Shown here: piece after piece, positions 1 through 9,980 of the stretch
Layout: each line of letters opens with the position of its first letter
Numbering within the stretch: position 1 is the stretch's first letter
Source of the DNA: Bacteroidota bacterium
Lineage (GTDB): Bacteria > Bacteroidota > Bacteroidia > Chitinophagales > Chitinophagaceae
Direction of reading: 5' to 3'
Assembly (NCBI GenBank): GCA_018267965.1
Contig: JAFDXK010000005.1
Location: forward strand, 248,001 to 312,000
DNA length: 64,000 nucleotides
Position numbers and translations under genes: made by a program
The notes under the pieces: model-generated
Told to the model about the DNA's origin: nothing
The model's input: only the letters and a program-made list of their open reading frames with translations
The model's database searches: none

Positions 1-582
<582 letters not shown>

Positions 583-593
583 ATAATAGAATG

Positions 594-622
594 AAAAAAA
601 TGGGCACCAAACCCATTTTTTT
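594..622. terminator. bidirectional terminator after cas2
   Basis: An 11-bp perfect stem (AAAAAAATGGG / CCCATTTTTTT) with a 7-base loop lies just after the cas2 stop. A-tract and T-tract flank the GC core on both sides, so it can terminate cas transcription from the left and array transcription from the right. Confidence 0.75.
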
Positions 623-674
623 CATCGTAAAAATACCATACAACCCTTTACAGTAGCCGATTTTAAAGAATCGT

Positions 675-2255
675 GGTATCTAAGACCTAAGCTACGAATT
701 AATTTGAAAGCAAATCACAACTGAAACAATACGGTACCGACTGGGATTTGGGGTATCTAAGACCTAAGCTACGAATTAATTTGAAAGCAAATCACAACTT
801 ACTCGAAGGCTACGATATCCGATACACCGGTATCTAAGACCTAAGCTACGAATTAATTTGAAAGCAAATCACAACTGACAATGCACGAATCATTTAAAAA
901 AGCAGGGTATCTAAGACCTAAGCTACGAATTAATTTGAAAGCAAATCACAACTGTAAAGCCAACGATATACATTAACACCTTGGTATCTAAGACCTAAGC
1001 TACGAATTAATTTGAAAGCAAATCACAACTTTCTACAATTGTTGATTTGCCAGAACTGAGGTATCTAAGACCTAAGCTACGAATTAATTTGAAAGCAAAT
1101 CACAACTTAACGTTTTGTTAAAGCACATAAAAAAACGGTATCTAAGACCTAAGCTACGAATTAATTTGAAAGCAAATCACAACGACACGGCAACAACATC
1201 TTTACCGCTTGGAGGTATCTAAGACCTAAGCTACGAATTAATTTGAAAGCAAATCACAACTCAGTAAAGGTGGTTAAAGTGGTTAAAATAGGTATCTAAG
1301 ACCTAAGCTACGAATTAATTTGAAAGCAAATCACAACTCCTGAAATATAGTTATTGGTGTGCTACCGGTATCTAAGACCTAAGCTACGAATTAATTTGAA
1401 AGCAAATCACAACACTTCAAAAGAGAGAATAAGAAAAACGGCAGGTATCTAAGACCTAAGCTACGAATTAATTTGAAAGCAAATCACAACTTGGAAGGTA
1501 TGGCTAATTAAGAAAGCAAGGGTATCTAAGACCTAAGCTACGAATTAATTTGAAAGCAAATCACAACTCGCGCAACCATTCGAGCATATCTACTCCGGTA
1601 TCTAAGACCTAAGCTACGAATTAATTTGAAAGCAAATCACAACCCTTACTGCGTCCATTAGATTTTGAATTTGGTATCTAAGACCTAAGCTACGAATTAA
1701 TTTGAAAGCAAATCACAACTGTAGAAAAACGCTTTGACTTCCAAGTTGGGTATCTAAGACCTAAGCTACGAATTAATTTGAAAGCAAATCACAACTAGGT
1801 TGTAACAGTATTCTCATACCTTATTGGTATCTAAGACCTAAGCTACGAATTAATTTGAAAGCAAATCACAACATCTATGCCCTGCGGGTATTCCCACAGT
1901 AGGGTATCTAAGACCTAAGCTACGAATTAATTTGAAAGCAAATCACAACTTTTATATCGATGTTATAAATAGCTTTCATGGTATCTAAGACCTAAGCTAC
2001 GAATTAATTTGAAAGCAAATCACAACAAGCAATGCCTTGTCCATTCTTTGCTCATGGGTATCTAAGACCTAAGCTACGAATTAATTTGAAAGCAAATCAC
2101 AACCACAGGAAGACCCGAATATCAATGATGCGGGTATCTAAGACCTAAGCTACGAATTAATTTGAAAGCAAATCACAACGTGCAGCCGTGCGACTTCCAC
2201 CGAATTTTGGTATCTAAGACCTAAGCTACGAATTAATTTGAAAGCAAATCACAAC
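675..2255 (-). CRISPR. type II-C CRISPR array, 21 repeats of 47 nt, 20 spacers
   Basis: Read on the + strand, each 47-nt repeat begins GGTATCTAAGACC and ends GCAAATCACAAC. I located repeat starts at 675, 752, 829, 906, 983, 1060, 1137, 1214, 1291, 1367, 1444, 1521, 1597, 1673, 1749, 1826, 1903, 1980, 2057, 2133 and 2209. All 21 appear identical. Spacers are 29 or 30 nt. The reverse complement starts GTTGTGATTTGCTTTCAAATTA minus its last bases, matching the known Bacteroides II-C repeat start, so crRNA is inferred to be made from the minus strand, toward cas2. The leader would then be on the high-coordinate side. No spacer was seen to match the rest of the window by eye. Confidence 0.97.
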
Positions 2256-2502
2256 CTCAAAAGGATAAACTACGTGAAAATGAAAGTTGTTTATAAGAGC
2301 TAAATTATGTTTTCATTGTGATTTAACCCGTTTTATTTACCGTCTATTTCATGAATTTATTACTGTTTTTTCGCGGCTAGCGCGTAGTACAAACGGAAAT
2401 GTTTTCTTCAAGTCGCAAGTTCAGATAAATAGCCCCAGACACAAAGAACAGCACATTCAGTAATTGAAATTGCTATCTTGTATTACCCTAAAAAGACATT
2501 TC
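2256..2502. other. intergenic: probable array leader and upstream region of PLD gene
   Basis: This AT-rich stretch follows the last repeat and contains no gene. It would be the leader if the array is read on the minus strand. It carries a 10-bp piece related to the repeat end (ATTGTGATTT at 2315-2324, + strand). Read on the minus strand, TAGTTTAT next to the array is one mismatch from the Bacteroidota TAnnTTTG element. Neither observation is proof of a promoter. Confidence 0.4.
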
Positions 2503-3696
2503 ATGAAACTGATAATAACATCCGCGGAACTATCAACAACTTTTATCTCCCTATTGAACAAGTATAAGGAATACTATTTTGCAACAGCATGGGCTGGCAT
2601 ACCAGAAAGAATTTTTGACAAGCTCTCAGATAACAATGAGAGAATAAAGAAAATGGCTGTTGGTATTCATTTTTATCAAACAGACCCAGTATTCTTTGAA
2701 AGATTTGAAGGAAACAATAGCGTAAGAGCGATACTTCAACCAGATGGGACGTTTCATCCAAAAGTATTCCTGTTTTATAACAGCAACAATGATTGGACAT
2801 TGTTAATAGGAAGTGGAAACTTTACAAATGCAGCTTTTAGCAAGAATGCCGAGGCAATGTTAATGATAAGCTCCTCTGAAGCTACCGACACAATATTAGC
2901 AAATGCCAAAAAAATAGTGATAGAGAGCTGGGCGCATGGCAAGAAGCTTGACGATGCCTTTGTAAAGTCTTATAGACTGCAATGGCATAATCTGCGAAGA
3001 AAGAGAAAGGAGTTAGAAAAAGAAATAAGTAATCATAGCATTTTAACTACTGGTGCATCTGCATTTATGCAGGAGTCATGGGGGGAATATGTGGCACGGT
3101 ACAATCAAAAAAGAGAGATTGTCAACAAACGATTTGAAATGCTGGAATCTATCAGAAATATTTTTGCATCTGGACGTTCGCTTGTTGCAATGACTGAGGG
3201 CGAAAGACGTTTTATCGCTGGCAACCCGAACGACTTAGATTTGCCAGGAGCAGACAGATATGCTGATTTTGGCACAAGCGGCAATGGGCAATTCATGAAG
3301 AAAATGATAGAAGGCAATATACATTTCTCAAGTGCATTGGATAAAATTCCATTAATAGGGGATATAACCGAGGACAACTATAATAACTTTTTAGCCCTCT
3401 TTCTTGGAGATCCAGACACTACAGTAGGTTGGGTAAGTTCAGCTGCACGGTTATTAGCGATGAAAAGACCTGACACCTTTTATAACATAACTAGCGGGAA
3501 TAGAATTGGGTTTTGTGAGGACTTTGACAATGTGCGAGCACATACTCATTCCCTACATAACTATTGGTCATTAGTGGTTGAGAAAGTTCAATTATCAAAG
3601 TGGTACAATGTTCCCCAGCCATCAAATCGGTTCGAGAAAAAATTGTGGGAGACGCGTGCAGCTATGCTTGATGTGTTGTATTATGATGGTTTTTAA
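2503..3696 (+). CDS. phospholipase D-like (PLD) nuclease-family protein, putative defence gene
   Basis: A 397-aa protein with one PLD-type catalytic motif: H85-P-K87, D97 and G103-S-G-N106 followed by FTNAAFSKNAEA (HxK...GSxN). PLD enzymes use His for phosphodiester cleavage, and single-motif forms act as dimers; in defence loci they are usually nucleases. The N-terminal part (SAELSTTFISLLNKYKEYYFATAWAG split over residues 7-32) resembles restriction-associated PLD proteins. Residues ~140-300 are charged and helical. The C-terminal ~110 residues contain LLAMKRPDTFYNI and HNYWSLVVEKV, which I read as a second conserved module of unknown role. The frame opens at TTG 2464, but ATG 2503 starts the conserved region. 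The 3' end overlaps the convergent gene by 35 bp. Confidence 0.7.
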   Translation: MKLIITSAELSTTFISLLNKYKEYYFATAWAGIPERIFDKLSDNNERIKKMAVGIHFYQTDPVFFERFEGNNSVRAILQPDGTFHPKVFLFYNSNNDWTLLIGSGNFTNAAFSKNAEAMLMISSSEATDTILANAKKIVIESWAHGKKLDDAFVKSYRLQWHNLRRKRKELEKEISNHSILTTGASAFMQESWGEYVARYNQKREIVNKRFEMLESIRNIFASGRSLVAMTEGERRFIAGNPNDLDLPGADRYADFGTSGNGQFMKKMIEGNIHFSSALDKIPLIGDITEDNYNNFLALFLGDPDTTVGWVSSAARLLAMKRPDTFYNITSGNRIGFCEDFDNVRAHTHSLHNYWSLVVEKVQLSKWYNVPQPSNRFEKKLWETRAAMLDVLYYDGF

Positions 3697-5047
3697 CAGC
3701 CTCTTTGGTTTTACATCGAGGTTCATCGCACATAATATCCGAAGTATAATTATTGGCGAGATGATCAAGATTAAACAACTGTTCTTTAAGGTTGTTTTTA
3801 TATCCTGTGTAATATTCATTGAAACAGAACCGACAGATGTATTTTGAATTGTGCTTAAATGGTAATATTCCAAATTTACAAAGCTCTTCCTCTCTTTCCA
3901 TATTTAACAATGGATAGAAGTCTGTAACATTAATTCCCTTAGATATTTCTCCGAAATTATTCAAGGCATTTCTAACTAAATCATACTTTGTTATCCAAAG
4001 CTCACTGAATACTTCCTTCTTATCAGTGATTTTACTATAGTCCTTCTTATAAACTTGTAACTCCCATATCTTACCAAGTTCAGAAATGGAATTATAGAAA
4101 AACACGGCCTGCTCATAGACTGACATTTGAGCTCTGAGCAAGCTCACATACTCATATTTTTCATTTGGGGTTAAGAACTCTTGTTTATCTACGTATACTA
4201 CCGCATTATATATATTTCGAAAATAGTGTCCAAGTCGCCTCACATGTCCGCTATAGTACATCTCATCTTTATCGCCGCTGTCATACTCAGCATATTTTTC
4301 TTGAAAAGTGATATACTTAAATACTGAAACGCCAACATTAAATTCCAATAATCTCTTGACACGTATACCAGCTCCATAAAATACACATTGATAAATCTTG
4401 TCAATCATGCTATACTTTTCCTGGAGTGTCATTTCCCTATCGCCGAATCTGTTCTTCTGATACTCCTTTAGCAAATCAACTATCTCGTAATAAATCGCTG
4501 TAAAAACCTGAGTTCCTTCATGATGTTTTTCGTCCTTCATATCAGGTCTTCGGTATTTCATCTGACTAACATTATCTCTATGATAATCAATTAATTTGAA
4601 AAACTTGCTTTCGAATCTCTCTATTTGTATGTCTTTTCTTTGTTGCTTATTTGCCTCGATTTGTGCCCAAAATGCAAGAAATGTTGCGAGACCAACTATA
4701 GCGGCAATTACTGGTCCAACAGTCCCTCCAAAAGTATCACCTCTTGTACCTGTCTTTGAAGAAGAATGTACAGTTTCTTTGCTGGATTGGCCTGTTTGTG
4801 AATCAACATCAGAAGAGTCTACGATTGACATTACAATTTTGTTCGCAATCAAATTTGGTGCGTATATAAATGACAGTGATGTTAGGGAAATGAAAAGAAC
4901 AACTATGGTCGAGTATGCAAATGCTTTCGTTTTTATAATGTCCCGAATCTTATTCATAATAAAATCTTTGATTATACAATCATATAATATCAACCCAGCA
5001 ATTGTAATAATTGGAGCAAAAAGGATTATATCGAAGCCACTAGTCAA
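3662..5047 (-). CDS. putative abortive-infection membrane protein (putAbiC-like)
   Basis: A 461-aa protein with two clear N-terminal membrane helices (about residues 7-27 and 43-65) and a third hydrophobic stretch near 113-135 (GPVIAAIVGLATFLAFWAQI). The cytoplasmic part begins FESKFFKLIDYHRDNVSQM, the hallmark of the putAbiC family (putative phage abortive-infection proteins). The C-terminus holds a possible zinc site, CRFC...C-DEPR-C at about 410-450. The frame has no upstream ATG; TTG at 5047 keeps the first membrane helix, while the first internal ATG would remove it. It lies 57 bp downstream of the big helicase on the same strand, suggesting one transcript, and it overlaps the PLD gene tail to tail. 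Function in phage defence is inferred from family and neighbours. Confidence 0.65.
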   Translation of the reverse strand: MTSGFDIILFAPIITIAGLILYDCIIKDFIMNKIRDIIKTKAFAYSTIVVLFISLTSLSFIYAPNLIANKIVMSIVDSSDVDSQTGQSSKETVHSSSKTGTRGDTFGGTVGPVIAAIVGLATFLAFWAQIEANKQQRKDIQIERFESKFFKLIDYHRDNVSQMKYRRPDMKDEKHHEGTQVFTAIYYEIVDLLKEYQKNRFGDREMTLQEKYSMIDKIYQCVFYGAGIRVKRLLEFNVGVSVFKYITFQEKYAEYDSGDKDEMYYSGHVRRLGHYFRNIYNAVVYVDKQEFLTPNEKYEYVSLLRAQMSVYEQAVFFYNSISELGKIWELQVYKKDYSKITDKKEVFSELWITKYDLVRNALNNFGEISKGINVTDFYPLLNMEREEELCKFGILPFKHNSKYICRFCFNEYYTGYKNNLKEQLFNLDHLANNYTSDIMCDEPRCKTKEAVKNHHNTTHQA

Positions 5048-5104
5048 CGTACAATAGTTGGATTTACAAATACTAACATCTACCTCTTAGATTAGTCATT
5101 GTAC

Positions 5105-8100
5105 TTATTTTTCTCTAAGTTTCAGGAAACCATCATTATCTACTATTGTGTTTTCCGCTATCAACTTATTTATCTCACGTTCGATAATGTCTCGTAATTG
5201 TGTACTAGTTGACTTGAAGCCAAACAAGCGCGATGATTCTATCACCAATTGATCACGTCCGGCACCAAAGTTTGCCTCGATTAATGAACATATTGCCTTT
5301 CTTATTTCCTGCGGTGGGAGAGTCTCAATTTTCTTCAACGTCGGCGAAGCCATACTCCTATCCCTTACTTGCACAGTACCATTTGGGAATAGATAGAAGT
5401 CACCCTCGACGTTTATCCAACCCCGCTTGACAGCGGAATTTAAACTCTCCTTAACCTTACTTTGAATCCTGCTACCTGCTCGCGCAAGATTCCATAAAGA
5501 CCGAACGCGCGTAACAACTTCACTTTCATGTATTGGGGATTCGGCTTCAACTATTTTGGTTACAATCTGGGCCATCTCACTTTCCAACATCTCATGTGGC
5601 TCAATTTGCAACGGAACTGCAAATGAAGCTTCGCTATATAATACCGATAGCTCTCGTTTTCCGACTTTTATAGTTAATAGATCATCACTAGCTGCAATCT
5701 CAAAAACCCCTAATGGCTTTATGGCTTCCTGTTCACCCTCTTGTACGCTTAAAATTTGTTTTGCCCGTTCAACTGCCGCGACAACTTTGTCCAATTGTTC
5801 ATTAGGTCTACGGAACCAATCAGTACTCCATATTCTATGAATAACCCAGCCATGATCCTCTAAGACTGACTGACGCAGCCTGTCACGATCTCTAGCAGAA
5901 CGTGAACTATGGTAGCTTGCTCCATCACATTCAATACCTAGTAAAAACCGCCCAGGTCTGTCGGGGTCAACAATCGCCACATCTACAAAAAAACCTGCTA
6001 TGCCTATTTGAGTCTTTACATCAAAACCCTTTGCTCTCAATGCGTGAGCTACTTGTTCCTCAAAAATCGAATCAGGCTCCCTATCAGTTGATTTACCATA
6101 ATCCAACTTACCCGTCTGTGCAAACTTCAGGAATAGTTTTAACGATGTGACGCCAGCTCCTTTTGCTCTTTCTAAATCAATATCATCAGCGGTAATGGAC
6201 GAAAAAACCTCACACCTGCGCTTGGCTCGGGAAATTAGCACATTTAATCGGCGTTCCCCTCCCTCATTGCTGAGGGGGCCAAAACGCATGGCCATATATC
6301 CGTTTTGATTCCTACCGTATCCAACCGATATAAATATTACATCGCGTTCATCACCTTGGATATTTTCTAGATTCTTTACGAAAAAAGGCTCGTCAGGGTG
6401 AGGACCTGAAAAAAAACTTTCCGTTTCTGGAAACTGCCTACGTAGTAATTCTATTTCATCAATAATTGCTTGTCTTTGCTTCATAGAGAACGTCCCAACA
6501 CCTAGCGATAAGTTAGGCGTACCTTTTGCATGTTTTATAATAGCTTCTGCAACGGCTTTTGCTTCAATTTGATTTGCAGCAGTACCACCGCTATCAAAAA
6601 TCCCGTTGGGTAAATGGTTAAACTTCAACCCCATGCCAGAAGCGGCATCAAAAGGACTTGGAACAATAAATAAACGGTTTTCGTAGAACTCTTTATTAGA
6701 AACAGCAATAAGTGACTGGTGTTTACTCCTATAATGCCACCTAAGCATACGTTGTGGCAGTCCACGAGCCAAACAAAGACTTAGTATACTTTCAACATCC
6801 TGCGTCGCAGTTGTATTTTCCTCATCCTCTTCCACAACATTTCCCGTAACACGAGAAAAGAACCTTGTTGGTGGCAATTGTCTTGTGTCTCCTACCACGA
6901 CTATCTGTTTCGCTCGAGCAACTGCCCCTAATGCGTCAACGGGTTCGATCTGGCTCGCCTCATCTATAACGAGCAAATCAAAGTGCATACTTCCTGGCTC
7001 TAAAAATTGTGCGACGGACAGAGGACTCATCATAAAAACAGGCTTCAGTGCCTGAATTGCAGTCCCGGCCTTCTTTATCAATTGTCTTATCGGAAGATGG
7101 TTTCTCTTTTTTGCAAACTCCCCATTCAATATCCCAAGAGGCCCTATACCTCCCTCGCTACGTGGCATATTAATGTAATGCAGGCCCCTTAGGTCAATAC
7201 GTGCTTGTTCAATTCTATAGCTATCATTTTCTCGAAAATTCATCACATCTGCATGATGTTGATCTCCGTCGAAATCTCTCAAACGAGGATGAGACGTAAA
7301 AATTGTTTCTGTCATAGCGTCAAAATAAGCGCGCTGGAAAACCCTTACAGCATTGATGTGGTCTATCTTACCACTCCATAGTGCCTCCGCAAATACCTTC
7401 AGTCCTACTTGCTGCAATTGGTTATACCTATTCTTGAAGCTTATCCACTTTGAAAGTGCTTCTATATTCCTACTCCATTGAGTTACTTTTGATTGAAAGT
7501 CATCCGCGAGTATTTGCTCAATGGATTCAACGTTGAATGATGCTTTAATATCAAGCGATAGCAATGCAAACAATGATGTTATTTGTTCAAAGAATAACGG
7601 AATGTCTTTTTCAAAACTGGCATTGAGTTGCTTTATTTCATCGGGATTTGCGCCTTTTGATAAGCAGTTAAAAAAATCTTGAGGGAGTTCGTTCTGCAAT
7701 AGAGATTTACGCCAAGTCAATATTTTTAATGTCTCCGACCAGTTCGTTAACTGCTTTTGCCACATACTGCCAAATGCTAGAGACCCAATATTCTCACTTT
7801 CCTGCATTTTCCTTTCAAGTTGCTGTAGAATTACTATGTTGTCAATTAGTATAAGTTTTTCCTTATTGTCTTTCGGCAGGGGCACGGTAATAATCGATTT
7901 CAATAATGCCACGGATCGTTTGTATGGAGACTTTAGGAATCGAAAAAACGATTCGCCGTGCATTGCTATTTGCTGTCGACAATCATCCAAATTAGCTGTA
8001 AGGGCAGCGCTATTAATCTTATCTGATATACTTTGTTTAATATCGGTATGTTTTATTCCAGTATTTATGAGTTCCTCTATCAATCCTATGCTATCAGTCC

Positions 8101-9847
8101 AAACTTTATTGGACAAAGCAGAACAGTCAGCAGATGGCATTAGAAACAATGCATTGACTGTTGACTTCCCAACATTATAGCGACGCAATGTTGATTCATG
8201 AAGAGGGAAACGTTCTTCTAGCTTTTGCAAATTCGCCGCCAAAGTGCTAAATGAGCTTTCGACTCTTGTTAACAAATCTTCTAGCCTATCATATTCATTT
8301 GGCAGTAGCTGGTTACAACACACTCCTTTCCATACATGTTGGGAAGGAATACCAATTTCGCGTGTGCGTGATGCAACGTCAGCCAATAATTCCTCCCTAT
8401 CTTGCCGAGCTTGTGTGCTCCAAGTATGCGGATCTTCCAAAAGGTAACCTCTTGCGTCTATACCGCTATTTTTTAGGAAGACCAGATGCCCCATCGCATG
8501 ATAGGCCGTTAGCTCGGACGGAGTATGTCTATCATGAAGCGATAAGACGTGTGAATTAAGTTTTTCTCGTAGGACACTAAGTTTAGCTGTAGCAGCATCG
8601 ACATCATGATTCTTAGGTCTTACCAGGTCTTTAGTACGCTTTAATTCTTCAAGGACTGCCCTTTTGTTAGATTTTGAACTGTGCAATTCAAAACAGAGCG
8701 GACCCAAACCAATATTAGTCATACGCCGTTGTACTACTTCCAGTGCAGCCATTTTTTCAGCGACAAATAAGACTCTCTTTCCATCCTTAACAGCACTGGC
8801 AATAATATTTGTTATCGTTTGGGATTTCCCAGTTCCCGGAGGACCCTGAATTACCAAGTTTCTGCCGCGACGGACTTCTTCAATAGCTAAAGTTTGGGAA
8901 CTATCCGCATCGACAACGTGAAAAATTCTCTCGACAGGCAAATGCTCATCAACATTTGCATCCTCATCAATCATCCCATCAGCAGCAGGAAAGCCATCGT
9001 TTATCAGGCCCGCGATAAGAGGATGTTTATCGATTTTATCTCCATCTGGCCAATTGCTCCCATCCAAATCCCTGTACATCAAAAACTTTGCAAACGAAAA
9101 GAATCCCAACACTATTCTATCACCATCCACAGCAAAACGGCTTTTACAGGAGACAGCATCGCTTACCGACTGAAAATATGATTTTATGTCCCAATCTTCT
9201 CCCTCTGGAAGATCGGGGATAGCAATTCCAAATTCCAGCTTCATTTTTGCCTGAAGCGATAAATTTACCGCCGGGTCCTCGCTTCGCCATTTAATTTTAA
9301 ATCTTTCTGCTGCACTTCCACGATTTAACGATACAGGCAGTAAAACCAAGGGAGCCCATCTTTCCACAGTTGAATTGTCGTCTTCAAACCATTTCAGCAT
9401 TCCTAATGCAACGTATAATATATTAACGCCTTGTTCTTCTTCAAAAGTTATCGCGTCATAATATAGTGACAAGAGCCTCTTTTGTAAACCTTCAGAAGTA
9501 AGCAATGTTTGCAATCGATGGTCTGAATGCCGTTTTGATACACCTCTCTCGTCTATCTCATCATCCTCAGGCTGAGGTAATTCTCCATAATCAGAGTCTT
9601 CATCTTCAACACTAGCTGACGTGTTAGTCTCAGTAACGTCAGACTTCTTCTTTTCTTTACCCGGTAGAAAACTAAGAGATTTTTCTTCCTTCACTAGCAA
9701 TCGAAAGACTTCACTGGAAAGCTCATCAACAACCTCAATAATTTTTACTTGCTTTGAGTTGAGCGGTACATTTATAAGACGATTCCTAGTAGACAGATCA
9801 AGAAGCGCTTGTCGGCTGACATCTAATTTTGAAGCTATGTTAGTCAT
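5105..9847 (-). CDS. DUF4011-SF1 helicase-Vsr/DUF559-like nuclease-DUF3320 defence protein (Hhe-like)
   Basis: A 1580-aa multidomain protein. Residues 1-60 are DUF4011-like (RQALLDLSTRNRLINVPL). An acidic linker covers ~65-105. A superfamily 1 helicase core follows, with Walker A GPPGTGKS at 335-342, a long helical insertion ~380-880, Walker B VIDEAS at 960-965, GDTRQLPPT at 986-994 and the C-terminal motifs NIQGDERDVIF (~1162) and ERRLNVLISRAK (~1199). A Vsr/DUF559-type nuclease fold covers ~1260-1360 (D1289, E1306-C-D, then YHSSRSARDRDRLR). A DUF3320-like region lies at ~1425-1490. The same order is known from single-protein defence systems described as Hhe. The ATG at 9847 starts directly at the DUF4011 motif. 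Likely role: recognise and cut phage DNA. Confidence 0.85.
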   Translation of the reverse strand: MTNIASKLDVSRQALLDLSTRNRLINVPLNSKQVKIIEVVDELSSEVFRLLVKEEKSLSFLPGKEKKKSDVTETNTSASVEDEDSDYGELPQPEDDEIDERGVSKRHSDHRLQTLLTSEGLQKRLLSLYYDAITFEEEQGVNILYVALGMLKWFEDDNSTVERWAPLVLLPVSLNRGSAAERFKIKWRSEDPAVNLSLQAKMKLEFGIAIPDLPEGEDWDIKSYFQSVSDAVSCKSRFAVDGDRIVLGFFSFAKFLMYRDLDGSNWPDGDKIDKHPLIAGLINDGFPAADGMIDEDANVDEHLPVERIFHVVDADSSQTLAIEEVRRGRNLVIQGPPGTGKSQTITNIIASAVKDGKRVLFVAEKMAALEVVQRRMTNIGLGPLCFELHSSKSNKRAVLEELKRTKDLVRPKNHDVDAATAKLSVLREKLNSHVLSLHDRHTPSELTAYHAMGHLVFLKNSGIDARGYLLEDPHTWSTQARQDREELLADVASRTREIGIPSQHVWKGVCCNQLLPNEYDRLEDLLTRVESSFSTLAANLQKLEERFPLHESTLRRYNVGKSTVNALFLMPSADCSALSNKVWTDSIGLIEELINTGIKHTDIKQSISDKINSAALTANLDDCRQQIAMHGESFFRFLKSPYKRSVALLKSIITVPLPKDNKEKLILIDNIVILQQLERKMQESENIGSLAFGSMWQKQLTNWSETLKILTWRKSLLQNELPQDFFNCLSKGANPDEIKQLNASFEKDIPLFFEQITSLFALLSLDIKASFNVESIEQILADDFQSKVTQWSRNIEALSKWISFKNRYNQLQQVGLKVFAEALWSGKIDHINAVRVFQRAYFDAMTETIFTSHPRLRDFDGDQHHADVMNFRENDSYRIEQARIDLRGLHYINMPRSEGGIGPLGILNGEFAKKRNHLPIRQLIKKAGTAIQALKPVFMMSPLSVAQFLEPGSMHFDLLVIDEASQIEPVDALGAVARAKQIVVVGDTRQLPPTRFFSRVTGNVVEEDEENTTATQDVESILSLCLARGLPQRMLRWHYRSKHQSLIAVSNKEFYENRLFIVPSPFDAASGMGLKFNHLPNGIFDSGGTAANQIEAKAVAEAIIKHAKGTPNLSLGVGTFSMKQRQAIIDEIELLRRQFPETESFFSGPHPDEPFFVKNLENIQGDERDVIFISVGYGRNQNGYMAMRFGPLSNEGGERRLNVLISRAKRRCEVFSSITADDIDLERAKGAGVTSLKLFLKFAQTGKLDYGKSTDREPDSIFEEQVAHALRAKGFDVKTQIGIAGFFVDVAIVDPDRPGRFLLGIECDGASYHSSRSARDRDRLRQSVLEDHGWVIHRIWSTDWFRRPNEQLDKVVAAVERAKQILSVQEGEQEAIKPLGVFEIAASDDLLTIKVGKRELSVLYSEASFAVPLQIEPHEMLESEMAQIVTKIVEAESPIHESEVVTRVRSLWNLARAGSRIQSKVKESLNSAVKRGWINVEGDFYLFPNGTVQVRDRSMASPTLKKIETLPPQEIRKAICSLIEANFGAGRDQLVIESSRLFGFKSTSTQLRDIIEREINKLIAENTIVDNDGFLKLREK

Positions 9848-9980
9848 GGGGTCGGACGTTAAAGTACATTAAAAATGTTCTCACTAAATTAACAGATTAT
9901 ATTTTATTTTGATAGAGAAAGGAGAATTTTACAGTACTTTTTATCAAAACATATAATTTTCATTTATCAATCCTACCGCT

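Noticed and set aside
2256-2340. tracrRNA anti-repeat beside the array
   Set aside because: Only a 10-bp match to the repeat end was seen (2315-2324), with no hairpin series or terminator after it. A tracrRNA is more likely near cas9, outside the window.
4596-5057. 153-codon frame on the + strand opposite the AbiC-like gene
   Set aside because: Antisense shadow of the membrane region; the minus-strand product has family motifs and this one has none.
5105-9847. Assignment of the large helicase to Mokosh type II
   Set aside because: That type carries a PLD domain on the helicase; here the nuclease domain is Vsr/DUF559-like and the ends are DUF4011 and DUF3320. The PLD protein is a separate convergent gene.
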